A stretch of 64,000 nucleotides of DNA from Paenibacillus crassostreae (lineage in GTDB: Bacteria; Bacillota; Bacilli; Paenibacillales; Paenibacillaceae): contig NZ_CP017770.1 in NCBI RefSeq assembly GCF_001857945.1, forward strand, positions 2,976,001 to 3,040,000. Direction: 5' to 3'. Below are positions 16,880 through 26,168 of the stretch, one piece after another (positions within the stretch are counted from its first letter, which is position 1; each line of letters begins with the position of its first letter). Both the position numbers and the translations under genes were made by a program. Below the pieces are notes generated by a model. The model ran no database searches and was not told the DNA's origin. It was given only the letters and a program-made list of their open reading frames with translations.

Positions 16880-18454
16880 ATGCATCTTACAGTTGAAGAA
16901 GCGTTATCCATTTATCCTCTATCTGAAGCGAAACTTATAGCTGGATCCAAGGGGAAACATCGAATGATCAAATCGATCAATGTGATGGATGCCCCTGATA
17001 TTTCAGATTGGATCAAAGAAGGCGAAATGCTACTTACGACAGCATATTTAATAAAGGATAGTTTGAAGGATGCATCAGCATTACTACAGACATTGAACCG
17101 GCGAGGGGCCTCAGGATTGGGCATCAAGTTAGGACGATTCTGGGATTCAATTCCGGAAGAGTTGATTATAGAGGCAGAGAAATTAAACTTCCCATTAATC
17201 GAATTGCCTTTTCAGTTTACATTCTCCGATCAGATGAACGGTTTGTTCCGAGCAGAACTAATTCGTAAAACAAGTACCATGCAGACAGAGATAGAAAAAC
17301 AACGGAAGTTGATGCAATTTGCACTTCGTACGAATCGCGTTCAACCGCTCTTTGACTCTATGTCTGAAGTGATGGCTCATCCCATTGCAGTGATTAACGC
17401 TCGCGGAGGTATCATCTTCAACAATTCTCAGTTTAATGAAGCGCCACTCCTCATCGGATGGCCTTGGTTAGGTAAGAGCCAACGTGTTCGTATAGGTGAA
17501 GGGGTAGGGCTTCGCTTACCACTCATGCAAGGGGAGGAGTGTATAGGATATTTAATCTACTTCGAGATAGATCCACTGATGCTCCCAGTCGAAGAGAATT
17601 TATTCATTCAAGGAGCTGAATTGATTTCTTTTCATATCCAATCGGGGTACGAAGATTGTCTGGAACCTGATCTGCAAAGGGAATTCGGAAGCATGGTGAA
17701 ACGTTGCCTGAATGGGGGGATATCCTGCACAGAACTTGCTCAGGTCGCGGCAAAGTTAGAAATTGAACTGCTTCAATCACCATTTCAGCTACTTCTGACG
17801 GAAACATCGACATCGGAGAAATCACAACAGGGAGAATTATTGCGTTTGAAAGATGAGTATATGAAACACTCGTTGCAACAGGAGATGAAAGGGATTCATA
17901 TCGTTGTAAATGAAGGTTTGCTATCGATATACCCCGTGGATAGACAGAACCCTGAGAACCTTATGATGGTGGTCAAGGAATGCTTTCAGAAGATGGGATT
18001 GATAGATGGGGGTAGTCCACGGGCGGCTATCAGTAACCGTAAAACGGAACCGGAAGGTATAAAGGAAGCTTTTGAAGAGGTAAAGAAGTGTTTAAATCGT
18101 CCACAGCATTGGGGAATGAATGAGCAAGTGGTACATTATCGCCAACTTGAGATCACATTGATGTTACAGAACGTCCCAACGGATATGATGCGTAAGTTCT
18201 GCGATGGTAATCTTGGTGATCTGTTGAGTCGGGAACCAGAGTATGTGCGGGAAATGCTACATACGTTGGAAGTCTATCTTGACAATGATGGCCACATTAA
18301 TGAGACGGCAAAAAAGTTATTTATCCATCGCAATACAGCAACCTATCGAATTGAGAAGCTTAGTGAGCTTCTGGATGTTGATTTAAAAAAGATAAATGAT
18401 TTATTACGGTTACGGCTTGTATTTATGTTTCGCAGAATGCTGGATCGAGAATGA
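16880..18454 (+). CDS. pucR: PucR family transcriptional regulator of purine catabolism
   Basis: A 524-residue regulator. The N-terminal PucR domain (residues 1-120, opening LTVEEALSIYPLSEAKLIAG) likely senses a purine metabolite. The middle part is GGDEF-like without active motifs, and the C-terminal HTH_30 domain (about 455-520, with NETAKKLFIHRNTATYRIEK) binds DNA. In B. subtilis PucR activates the puc genes in response to allantoin-related compounds and nitrogen limitation. Here it lies between the GGT-amidase unit and pucA, and its TGA runs into the Shine-Dalgarno of pucA, so pucR-pucA-pucB are one transcript. The start ATG follows AAAGGAGGGG. Confidence 0.94.
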   Translation: MHLTVEEALSIYPLSEAKLIAGSKGKHRMIKSINVMDAPDISDWIKEGEMLLTTAYLIKDSLKDASALLQTLNRRGASGLGIKLGRFWDSIPEELIIEAEKLNFPLIELPFQFTFSDQMNGLFRAELIRKTSTMQTEIEKQRKLMQFALRTNRVQPLFDSMSEVMAHPIAVINARGGIIFNNSQFNEAPLLIGWPWLGKSQRVRIGEGVGLRLPLMQGEECIGYLIYFEIDPLMLPVEENLFIQGAELISFHIQSGYEDCLEPDLQREFGSMVKRCLNGGISCTELAQVAAKLEIELLQSPFQLLLTETSTSEKSQQGELLRLKDEYMKHSLQQEMKGIHIVVNEGLLSIYPVDRQNPENLMMVVKECFQKMGLIDGGSPRAAISNRKTEPEGIKEAFEEVKKCLNRPQHWGMNEQVVHYRQLEITLMLQNVPTDMMRKFCDGNLGDLLSREPEYVREMLHTLEVYLDNDGHINETAKKLFIHRNTATYRIEKLSELLDVDLKKINDLLRLRLVFMFRRMLDRE

Positions 18455-18472
18455 AGGAGGGTGAGCGTAGAT

Positions 18473-19516
18473 ATGTATGATATCATTTTGCATCTGAAGA
18501 ACAATGATTCTCCTGCTGTGCTTGCTACTCTAATTGGTGTTGAGGGACACTCCTATCGCAAGGTGGGTGCGGTTATGTTGTTTTTTGAAGAAGGTATGCT
18601 GGGAAGTCTTAGTCCTGGATGTCTGGAGAGTGACTTGCAGCTTCGAACTGAAGAAATATGGAAGTCAGGGATGCCGGAAATGGTGGAGTACGACATGCTT
18701 TCTTCGGACGATTTATCTTGGGGGGAAGTTATGGGTTGTGGAGGTAGGATTAAAGTGTTGCTTGAACCCGTCCGGGGAGAGTTGAGACAATTACTGGTTA
18801 AAGCTTATGCACGAATAGCAAGGGGAGAAATCTTAATTCTACAACGAGAGTCAAACGATCATGGATATTCTTACCGTCTGGTATCAGCGACGACTACATC
18901 ATCACAAGGTGATCACACTAATTTTAGTACGCTGTTGGAGCCTAAGCCACGGCTTGTTATCTTTGGGGGCAGTCATGATGCGGGTCCAATAGCAGAGCTT
19001 GCCGAAAGAGTAGGCTTCAGAATAACTGTTGCTGATTGGCGTGAAGGCAGCTTACACAATAAGTTTCCTGGTGCAGAGAAATTCATCTGTCATCCTATGG
19101 AAATGGTTGGTCAGATGGGGATTGGGTGTGAGGATTATGTGCTAATTTGCAGTCATCATTTCCAGAGAGATCGTCAGTTTTTAGAAAGTTTAATACCCGT
19201 GAATCCCCACTACATCGGAATTGTTGGTTCTACGACGCGAATTAGTCGGCTTCTGGAAGGAATAGATGCTCCTGCATCGTTGCACGCTCCGGTTGGAATT
19301 TCTATTGGTGGGCAAGGCCCGGAAGAAATTGCAGTCAGTATCGTTGCTGAAATGATTCGAGTAAGAAGGTTAGGTTTGGCGAATCTGTCCAAAGGAGTGG
19401 AGTTCATTGAATATAGCAGGCATCTATCTGGCAGCGGGACAAAGCAAAAGAATGGGTATTCCCAAAGTCTCTCTGAAGTTGTCGCATGGGATTCACCTTG
19501 GGAGTGTCGCGCTTAG
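18473..19516 (+). CDS. pucA: XdhC/CoxI family xanthine dehydrogenase maturation factor (PucA)
   Basis: Binds the molybdenum cofactor, protects its sulfuration and inserts it into xanthine dehydrogenase. The 347-residue protein has the N-terminal XdhC_CoxI domain with EGHSYRKVGAVML and the SPGCLESDL motif, the MGCGG block at about 88, and a C-terminal Rossmann domain starting at LVIFGGSHDAGP (about 162) and ending near GPEEIAVSIVAEMIRVRR. Beyond that lies an extra tail of about 45 residues, most of it read across the first 110 bp of pucB in another frame. I chose ATG 18473; GTG 18461 directly abuts the AAGGAGG site. Confidence 0.9.
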   Translation: MYDIILHLKNNDSPAVLATLIGVEGHSYRKVGAVMLFFEEGMLGSLSPGCLESDLQLRTEEIWKSGMPEMVEYDMLSSDDLSWGEVMGCGGRIKVLLEPVRGELRQLLVKAYARIARGEILILQRESNDHGYSYRLVSATTTSSQGDHTNFSTLLEPKPRLVIFGGSHDAGPIAELAERVGFRITVADWREGSLHNKFPGAEKFICHPMEMVGQMGIGCEDYVLICSHHFQRDRQFLESLIPVNPHYIGIVGSTTRISRLLEGIDAPASLHAPVGISIGGQGPEEIAVSIVAEMIRVRRLGLANLSKGVEFIEYSRHLSGSGTKQKNGYSQSLSEVVAWDSPWECRA

Positions 19517-20030
19517 AAAGTTTGAATCCTGCAGGCTGGTGTCATTGGTAGTGGTTGTGCGCGTTGGTGATCAGTTGGACTGGTTGCCCCCGAGCTCTCA
19601 GCGGCCGTGTGTAAGATGGATAGAGACATGTGTGAATGCTCATTTAGGGATGTCTTATTCCTTGCGTTGTGGGCTTAATTCAGTACGATCAACACAACCA
19701 GACGCAGTTATTATTGTGCTTGCCGATCAACCCTTTATTACTGCGAAGCTTGTCAATCACTTAATTGATACATTTGAGAATTCGCCAGAGCTAGATTATG
19801 TAGCCAATGCATATGGGGGTGTGATTATGCCACCTGTATTGATCTCGCGAAGACTATTTAATGCTATTCAAAGTTTAGAAGGCGATCAAGGAGCATCTGT
19901 TCTCCTACGTTCACCGGAATGTCGAGGAGTAGTTATTGAAGCAGATTCTTCACTTTATTTCATGGACGCGGATACGCGTAAGGATTTCGAGACGATTGTC
20001 ACTCAATGGACTCTGAATACAGATAGATAA
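19407..20030 (+). CDS. pucB: MobA/MocA-like molybdenum cofactor nucleotidyltransferase (PucB)
   Basis: Transfers CMP or GMP to molybdopterin so that xanthine dehydrogenase receives its dinucleotide cofactor. In 207 residues the nucleotide-binding motif LAAGQSKRMGIPK (residues 8-20) and the metal-binding ADQPF block (about 107) are intact. The start is TTG 19407, eight bases after AAAGGAGTGG, and lies 110 bp inside pucA. Together with pucA it is dedicated to maturing the pucCDE enzyme encoded about 5 kb downstream. The paralogue in B. subtilis is pucB; exact nucleotide specificity is not readable. Confidence 0.9.
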   Translation: MNIAGIYLAAGQSKRMGIPKVSLKLSHGIHLGSVALRKFESCRLVSLVVVVRVGDQLDWLPPSSQRPCVRWIETCVNAHLGMSYSLRCGLNSVRSTQPDAVIIVLADQPFITAKLVNHLIDTFENSPELDYVANAYGGVIMPPVLISRRLFNAIQSLEGDQGASVLLRSPECRGVVIEADSSLYFMDADTRKDFETIVTQWTLNTDR

Positions 20031-20059
20031 GGCTGAAATAGTTAAAATTAGATTGTATG

Positions 20060-20172
20060 TTATGTAATGTTACATAAAATAGGTAATAAGGAACCTGAAT
20101 AAGGCATGATGCACAATAGAACTCTCTTTTTTTATTAAAAAACACAAACGTATGTTATATAAATTTACGTCA
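20060..20172 (+). promoter_or_regulatory. Putative control region of the purine transporter operon
   Basis: TTATGTAATGTTACATAA (20060-20077) is a perfect inverted repeat with a 2-bp centre. It overlaps AATGTTACATAAAATA, which matches the pucR promoter word at 14 of 16 bases. At 20150-20172 the second word, GTATGTTATAT then TTACGTCA, repeats the one at 16753-16775 (19 of 23 identical). I see no canonical purine riboswitch in the 20173-20306 leader; it holds only a short CCACG/CGTGG hairpin. Confidence 0.6.
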
Positions 20173-20306
20173 TCGCCGTACCTCAGTATAGTAGAGATAT
20201 ACTATTGGTAATAGCAGATGAATCCACGGTATGCCTCGTGGAGATGATCAGAGGATTATGTTGACTAAGGGAGTTCAAATTTGTATTGCATTGGAGGAGG
20301 AGAACT

Positions 20307-21473
20307 ATGATAAAAAGGGGTCGAAGATTCTCTATCAACATGTTGCTAATGGTTGTTCTAGCGGTTGTAATAACGGGTTGTGGCAGTAACAATGCTATAT
20401 CAAACAGTACTACAGAGGTAGAAGCTACAAATTCGGGTACATCAACGGGAGAGAATGCGAGTACTACAGAACCGGTTGTAGAAAAACCTAAGGTGGCTTT
20501 CGTGTATATAGGTCCTCCGGGTGACGGTGGGTATACCTATCAGCATGACCAAGGTCGTCTCTATATGGAGAAGGAACTTGGAATTACAGCAGACTACGTT
20601 GAGAATGTTCCGGAAAGTGCGGATGCTGAACGGATCATAACAGAATTAGCACAATCTCATGATATCGTGTTTACGACAAGTTTTGGATATATGGATTTCA
20701 CGCTTAATGTAGCTAGTAAGTTTCCGAATGTGAAATTCTTACATGCATCAGGATACAAGACCGCTGAGAACATGGGGACTTATTTCGGTAAGAATTATCA
20801 AGCAAGTTATCTTTCCGGTATAGCAGCTGGCACAATGACGAAGAACAATCATCTGGGTTATGTCGGTGCATTTCCGATCAGTGAAGTTATTTATAACCTC
20901 AATGCCTTTACGCTTGGTGCGCAAAGTGTGAACTCTGATATTTTTGTCGATGTGGTGTGGACCAATACATGGTATGACCCGACAACAGAACGTCAAGCGG
21001 CGATTAGCCTTTTGGATAAGGGTGCAGATGTATTGTTAGCTTATCAAGATTCACCTGCAACCTTACAAGCGGCCGCTGAACGGGATGCCTTTGCTGGAGG
21101 TAACGATTCAGATATGAGTCAATATGCACCAGATCATTATTTAACAAATCCAGTGTGGAACTGGGGTCCGTATTATGTAAAAGCTGTGCAATCGGTCATG
21201 GATGGAACATGGAGTAATGAACAGTACTCAGGAGATATGGCTGATGGTATGGTTGAACTTGCACCGTTTGGTAATAAGGTTCCAGAAGATGTGAAGGCAT
21301 TAGTGGAAGAGGCGAAAGCCAAGATCATTAGTGGTGAACTAGAAGTATTCACAGGCCCGTTAACGGATAATCAAGGCACTGTGCAAGTATCAGAGGGTCA
21401 GGCGATGACACTTGAAGAAGTGTTGGGAATGAACTGGTTGATTAAAGGTGTAGAAGGCACAATTCCTCAATAA
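20307..21473 (+). CDS. BMP family nucleoside/purine-binding lipoprotein of an ABC importer
   Basis: Captures a purine nucleoside or base outside the membrane. The signal sequence ends in VVITGC with acylated Cys25, followed by a Ser/Thr/Glu-rich linker and then the BMP/PnrA domain (FVYIGPPGDGGYTYQHDQG) to about 388 residues. Family members include PnrA of Treponema and B. subtilis NupN (YufN), which bind guanosine and related nucleosides. It heads the transporter and catabolic operon. Start ATG 20307 follows TTGGAGGAGG; the upstream in-frame ATG at 20286 precedes the ribosome binding site. A 16-bp imperfect hairpin between this gene and the ATPase probably raises lipoprotein expression relative to the rest. 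Confidence 0.92.
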   Translation: MIKRGRRFSINMLLMVVLAVVITGCGSNNAISNSTTEVEATNSGTSTGENASTTEPVVEKPKVAFVYIGPPGDGGYTYQHDQGRLYMEKELGITADYVENVPESADAERIITELAQSHDIVFTTSFGYMDFTLNVASKFPNVKFLHASGYKTAENMGTYFGKNYQASYLSGIAAGTMTKNNHLGYVGAFPISEVIYNLNAFTLGAQSVNSDIFVDVVWTNTWYDPTTERQAAISLLDKGADVLLAYQDSPATLQAAAERDAFAGGNDSDMSQYAPDHYLTNPVWNWGPYYVKAVQSVMDGTWSNEQYSGDMADGMVELAPFGNKVPEDVKALVEEAKAKIISGELEVFTGPLTDNQGTVQVSEGQAMTLEEVLGMNWLIKGVEGTIPQ

Positions 21474-21508
21474 AAAACAAAGATCATAGTATTCGGTACA
21501 TCTACCAT

Positions 21509-21545
21509 AGGTGGAGTGGGTTCTTACACAGAACCTTCTCCACCT
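21509..21545 (+). other. Intercistronic hairpin between binding protein and ATPase
   Basis: AGGTGGAGTGGGTTCT and AGAACCTTCTCCACCT pair at 14 of 16 positions around a 5-nt loop, without a T-tract. Such hairpins after binding-protein genes protect the upstream mRNA or partly attenuate transcription, which fits the need for excess lipoprotein. Confidence 0.6.
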
Positions 21546-21579
21546 GTACTATAACTAGCGAAGGAAGGAGATGTTCAAT

Positions 21580-23112
21580 ATGCTGAACCATACAGTAGAA
21601 ATGCGGGGAATTGTGAAGAAGTTTGGTTCGGTGATTGCGAGCGATCAAGTCGATTTTTCGGCAAATGCGGGTGAAATTCATGCACTGCTTGGTGAGAATG
21701 GAGCAGGAAAGAGTACGGTCATGAGTATGCTGTCTGGTGTGTACAGAGCAGATGAAGGAGAAATTCTCATTCGTGGCACGACTGCGAAAATTCGTTCCCC
21801 GAAAGACGCAGCATCACTTGGGGTTGGTATGGTGTTTCAGAACTTCAGACTGGTGCAGAGTCTTACGGCAGTGGAGAATATCGTGCTTGGCGAAAAGTCG
21901 TCTTTCTGGCGGGGCAGTCAGTGGATGAAGAAAAAGGTTGAGGAAATTGAGAAGTTGGCGGAGCACTTTGGTCTCGGATTTAAAGTGGATCTACCGATAT
22001 GGCAGCTGTCTGTTGGAGAGCAACAACGTGTGGAAATTGTGAAGACACTCTATCGAGGCGCGGATATTATTATTTTGGATGAACCAACTTCGGTGCTAAC
22101 TCCAGGTGAGGCGGATCAGTTATTCAATACGCTTCGTGTCATGAAGAATGAAGGTAAAACGGTTATCATGACAACGCATAAAATGAAAGAAGTTATGGCA
22201 TCATCGGATTGCATTTCTGTGATGCGTAAAGGAAAAATGATCGCCACATTGGTAACAGCGGATACGGATGAACGGGAGTTAGCTCGATTGATGGTCGGTA
22301 GAGAGGTAACGATTAGTCGACAAGAACGAGAAGTCTCAGAGGGGAGTCCATTGCTGGTTGTGAAGAATATTGATGTTGATGCCGATCATGGTCGTAAGGC
22401 TTTGGATAACTTATCTCTTACGGTGTGTGAGGGGGAGATAGTTGGAGTCGCAGGTGTAGCTGGCAATGGACAGAAGGAACTTGCAGAAGTATTAACGGGA
22501 TTGAGGATGTGGAAGAACGGTGAGATTTCTTTTGATGGCAGTACAGTGAAATCGGCATCTGTAAGAGGGGCTATCGATTCAGGTATCTCTCATGTTCCTG
22601 AGAATCGGATGAAGAGTGGACTTGCAGGCCGACTTGGTTCCGTCGACAATCTATTATTCAAATCCTATCGTAGCGAGGAACATTCTAAATTTGGTCTGTT
22701 GAAGGCAGGAAAGAATCGTTTATGGTCGCAGGGACTTGTGAGTAGATTCAATGTGAAGATACACGGGCTAGATACTCCGGTACAGCATTTGTCTGGTGGG
22801 AATCAACAGAAGTTACTATTTGCCAGAGAGATTAGTCATCAGCCCAAGTTGATGGTGGCTGTTCACCCTACTCAAGGGCTCGATGTTGGTGCCACAGCAG
22901 GAGTTCATGATCTGTTGATGGGGTTACGAGGCTCAGGTAGTGGTATTCTCCTCATATCGGAGGATCTGGATGAGCTTCTACAGCTATCCGATCGTATCCT
23001 TGTTATATATAATGGTTCCATTATTGGAGAAGAAACATATGAAAAGTCAGATCGGGAGACGATCGGATTGTTGATGGCGGGTATTCAAGACAGAGAGGGG
23101 AACTTCGTATGA
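21580..23112 (+). CDS. Purine/nucleoside ABC transporter, double ATP-binding protein (NupO-like)
   Basis: Energises the BMP-type importer. The 510-residue protein has two nucleotide-binding domains. The first is canonical: GENGAGKST, signature LSVGEQQRVEI, Walker B IIILDEP. The second, as in all members of this sugar/nucleoside class, has a degenerate P-loop (AGVAGNGQKE), signature LSGGNQQKLLFAREI and an altered Walker B (LMVAVHPTQGLD). I start it at ATG 21580, nine bases after AAGGAG; the ATG at 21571 touches the site. It overlaps the first permease gene by 4 bp. Confidence 0.93.
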   Translation: MLNHTVEMRGIVKKFGSVIASDQVDFSANAGEIHALLGENGAGKSTVMSMLSGVYRADEGEILIRGTTAKIRSPKDAASLGVGMVFQNFRLVQSLTAVENIVLGEKSSFWRGSQWMKKKVEEIEKLAEHFGLGFKVDLPIWQLSVGEQQRVEIVKTLYRGADIIILDEPTSVLTPGEADQLFNTLRVMKNEGKTVIMTTHKMKEVMASSDCISVMRKGKMIATLVTADTDERELARLMVGREVTISRQEREVSEGSPLLVVKNIDVDADHGRKALDNLSLTVCEGEIVGVAGVAGNGQKELAEVLTGLRMWKNGEISFDGSTVKSASVRGAIDSGISHVPENRMKSGLAGRLGSVDNLLFKSYRSEEHSKFGLLKAGKNRLWSQGLVSRFNVKIHGLDTPVQHLSGGNQQKLLFAREISHQPKLMVAVHPTQGLDVGATAGVHDLLMGLRGSGSGILLISEDLDELLQLSDRILVIYNGSIIGEETYEKSDRETIGLLMAGIQDREGNFV

Positions 23113-24236
23113 GTCAATCCAACGGAAGCGATGCTGTGGTACTTGATTCGTCACAGCCCAACATCAAGGGCCATACTGGTAAACGGTGGCCATTTCAGCT
23201 TGAATATGACTCAAGTCGTACTCGTTCACCTTGGTGGACACCCTTTCTCTCTGTATTCCTAGCCTTGGTGTTATGTTCTATCTTCATTGCTGCTAACGGA
23301 ATGAATCCCATAACGGTATATGAAAAAATGTTCCGTGGTGCTTTTGGTACCTCTTATGGGTTCACAGAAACGATAGTGAAGGCAATACCTCTACTGCTAT
23401 GTGGTCTGGGTATTGCTATTGCCTACCGGATATCCATATGGAATATCGGAGCAGAAGGGCAGTTTACCGTTGGAGCCATGGGAGCGACTGCCGTCACGAT
23501 TTATTTCCCTGGTCTACCCACTTTCTGGTCACTGTTGCTAATGATCCTATTCGGTTTCGCAGCGGGAGCGATCTGGGGATTGATGACGGCTGTGCCAAGG
23601 ACACATTTCGGAGTGAATGAGCTTATTACTTCATTAATGTTGAATTATGTGGCACTGTTGGCGCTAGATTATGTCGTGTTCGGGCCTTGGAAAGATCCAG
23701 AAGGGTTTAACTTCCCAGGCTCATCGATGTTCACTGCTGCACAGTCATTACCTGTCTTGGGGAGCACACGGTTGCATCTTGGTATAGTATTTGGACTCGT
23801 CGCTGTATTGATCTATTACTTAATGATTCGCTTCACCCGTTGGGGATACGAACTTCGTTTAATCGGAGCTAATTCGATTGCTGCTCACTACGCAGGTATT
23901 CATATCAAGCGACATATTATTATTGTCATGCTGATCAGTGGCGGCTTAGCTGGTATAGCGGGAATGGCAGAGGTATCGGGGGTTACCCATAAATTGATGC
24001 AAGGCATATCCCCGGGTTATGGATATACAGCTATTATTGTAGCTTGGCTGGCGAAGTTGAATCCGATCGGGTTAATCGTTACTTCGGTGTTGTTCGGAGG
24101 TTTAATCGTTGGTGGATATAGTGTACAGACCATTGGGTTGCCTTCCTCGATCTCGGAAATGTTGCAAGGTTCCATCCTTTTCTTTGTCATTGCTGGAGAT
24201 ATGATTCACCGGTTCCGCGTTCGTCGGAACACATAA
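23109..24236 (+). CDS. Purine/nucleoside ABC transporter permease 1 (NupP-like)
   Basis: A 375-residue integral membrane protein of the BPD_transp_2 group with about ten hydrophobic helices after an approximately 45-residue cytoplasmic N-terminus. The conserved loop YRISIWNIGAEGQFTVGAMG (about residues 106-125) is the family hallmark and GISPGYGYTAIIVAWLA is the second. It pairs with the next permease to form the channel of the BMP importer. Translational coupling to the ATPase is indicated by the ATGA overlap. Confidence 0.92.
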   Translation: MSQSNGSDAVVLDSSQPNIKGHTGKRWPFQLEYDSSRTRSPWWTPFLSVFLALVLCSIFIAANGMNPITVYEKMFRGAFGTSYGFTETIVKAIPLLLCGLGIAIAYRISIWNIGAEGQFTVGAMGATAVTIYFPGLPTFWSLLLMILFGFAAGAIWGLMTAVPRTHFGVNELITSLMLNYVALLALDYVVFGPWKDPEGFNFPGSSMFTAAQSLPVLGSTRLHLGIVFGLVAVLIYYLMIRFTRWGYELRLIGANSIAAHYAGIHIKRHIIIVMLISGGLAGIAGMAEVSGVTHKLMQGISPGYGYTAIIVAWLAKLNPIGLIVTSVLFGGLIVGGYSVQTIGLPSSISEMLQGSILFFVIAGDMIHRFRVRRNT

Positions 24237-24283
24237 ATAGAGATGACTACTTTAAGTGGATAGATAAGAGGAGTGTGGTACAC

Positions 24284-25213
24284 ATGGATTTCACGACTCA
24301 GTTATTAATAGCAGCGATTTCAGCAGGGACACCGCTTCTGTTGGCTACGCTGGGTGGCATATTGAATGAACGTGCCGGAATTATCCAACTTGGTGCTGAG
24401 GGACTGATGCTGATGGGTGCGGTCACAATTTGTATGGTATACATCCGGACGGGTAATTTGGCAGTAGCATTACTTGCAACCGTAGCGGTAACGGCGGTTC
24501 TAGGTTTACTGCATTCCTTCCTGTGTGTAACGTTACGGGCGAATCAGACGATGTCAGGGTTAGCTATGACTTTGTTTGGAAGTGGGCTCAGTGCTTATAT
24601 TGGGAAGCCGATCAGCGGTATACCTTTGCCAGGTTCTTCACCTAAATTGCATCTAGGTTGGTTAGAACAGGTCCCTATCTTGGGGAAGGTATTTGGCAAT
24701 ATGGATTATTTAACGTGGTTTAGCTTACTAATGGTTCTGGTTCTGCATCTGCTAATTCACCGTACATCATGGGGTCTTCATTTACGGGCAGTTGGTGATA
24801 GCCCTGCTACGGCTGATGTTATGGGAATACGCGTACAGTTGATTCGCTACAGCTATGTGATAGCTGGCGCAATGCTCATTGGTCTTGCGGGTGCAAATAT
24901 GGTATTGGCCTATGCCCCAACTTGGAATGAAGGGCTCACGGCAGGCCGGGGTTGGATAGCGGTTGGATTGGTTATATTCGCAAGATGGAATCCATTACGT
25001 GCATTGTTCTGTGCTTATTTCTTTGGGGCTCTTGATTCCCTTGGGTTCCGGATTCAACTGCTTGGAAGTGGCATACCACCTTATTTTCTCAAAATGATTC
25101 CATACATCGTCACGATCCTGGTGCTCATGTATCTGGGATACCGTAATCGCAACAAACCCTCCGGTACGCCAGAGGCGCTGGGTGTTCCATATGTACGAGA
25201 ACAGCGGTTTTGA
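24284..25213 (+). CDS. Purine/nucleoside ABC transporter permease 2 (NupQ-like)
   Basis: Second membrane subunit, 309 residues, about eight to ten helices, with the hallmark NERAGIIQLGAEGLMLMGAV near residue 30 and TAGRGWIAVGLVIFARWNP at about 225. It starts 48 bp after permease 1. ATG 24284 lies nine bases after AAGAGGAG and is preferred to GTG 24275. The order lipoprotein, ATPase, permease, permease is the same as B. subtilis nupNOPQ, here placed directly upstream of xanthine dehydrogenase. Confidence 0.92.
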   Translation: MDFTTQLLIAAISAGTPLLLATLGGILNERAGIIQLGAEGLMLMGAVTICMVYIRTGNLAVALLATVAVTAVLGLLHSFLCVTLRANQTMSGLAMTLFGSGLSAYIGKPISGIPLPGSSPKLHLGWLEQVPILGKVFGNMDYLTWFSLLMVLVLHLLIHRTSWGLHLRAVGDSPATADVMGIRVQLIRYSYVIAGAMLIGLAGANMVLAYAPTWNEGLTAGRGWIAVGLVIFARWNPLRALFCAYFFGALDSLGFRIQLLGSGIPPYFLKMIPYIVTILVLMYLGYRNRNKPSGTPEALGVPYVREQRF

Positions 25214-25250
25214 TATCTGGTAATGGCTGATAGGAAAGGGGATGGGGGAT

Positions 25251-26144
25251 ATGGAGGAATTTCGTAATGGGCTGTTGTCACCACCTACTGTATACCAACC
25301 ACGGGATTTGCGAGAGGCTTGGAATCTGAAGGAACAGTTGGGTGAAGACGTGGTATATATCTCTGGGGGAACCTTGCTTCGAACGCAATGGGAAGCTAGA
25401 ACGGTCTCTATGCCAAAGTATTTGATTGATCTTCGTAATGTCTCAGGGCTGAAAGAGATCATGAGGAATAATAATTCTCTTTCTATTGGGTCTCAAGTCA
25501 CATTATCTGAATGTCGGAAGAATGACAGACTGGGTTCAACAGCTCCTGCGGTTCAAGAGGCATTACGTAATATAGCCGCACCATCTATTCGTAATATAGC
25601 CACCATTGGGGGTAACATTTCTTCTGGGTATGGTGATATTCTTCCAGCACTACTCGTATACGATACGGAATTGACCTCTTTCGATGGAATGGTGATGTCC
25701 CGTGAGCCATTAGCGGATTGGTTGGATAGTCGGTGGAATAACCCTTTTCACAGACATCGAATTCTAACTACGATTGAGATTGTTCCTGTCCCAGAGCGGG
25801 AATTGGATATAAGTAGGATTGATATTTTTCAAAAGATAGGTCGTAGAGATGCCTTTACTGCATCGCTCGTCACGATCGCATTGACTGCTAATATGGATGC
25901 TGAACAAAAGATCCTTGAGGTACGAATTGCGGCAGGAGGTGGCTCTGGGCAACCGCAAAGATTAAGGGAAGCTGAGAATATACTGTTAGGTCAAGTATTC
26001 GAGCAGAGCATGCTGTCATCCGTTTATAAGGCGGTAGTGGATGGATTTGAGACATATAGTGACCCTTTTGCCACAGATAGCTATAAGAAAAAAGCTGCAG
26101 GCAATCTTATCGCATCTGAATTGTGGAAAGGATTACCGTTATAG
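25251..26144 (+). CDS. pucC: Xanthine dehydrogenase FAD-binding subunit (PucC)
   Basis: Carries the FAD that passes electrons from xanthine to NAD. The 297-residue protein has the FAD_binding_5 fold: YISGGTLLRTQWE (about residues 38-50) as the first FAD loop, IGSQVTLSE, and NIATIGGNISSGYGDILPAL (about 119-138) as the second, followed by the CO_deh_flav_C region (GRRDAFTASLVTIAL). It is the first of three xanthine dehydrogenase genes. Start ATG 25251 follows GGGGGAT; ATG 25242 is too close to its own G-rich site. Confidence 0.92.
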   Translation: MEEFRNGLLSPPTVYQPRDLREAWNLKEQLGEDVVYISGGTLLRTQWEARTVSMPKYLIDLRNVSGLKEIMRNNNSLSIGSQVTLSECRKNDRLGSTAPAVQEALRNIAAPSIRNIATIGGNISSGYGDILPALLVYDTELTSFDGMVMSREPLADWLDSRWNNPFHRHRILTTIEIVPVPERELDISRIDIFQKIGRRDAFTASLVTIALTANMDAEQKILEVRIAAGGGSGQPQRLREAENILLGQVFEQSMLSSVYKAVVDGFETYSDPFATDSYKKKAAGNLIASELWKGLPL

Positions 26145-26168
26145 TCAAGCAAGAGGGGGAAGAGGGAT

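Noticed and set aside
20173..20306. Purine riboswitch in the leader of the BMP transporter operon
   Set aside because: The conserved junction sequences of the guanine/adenine aptamer are not present; only short hairpins are seen.
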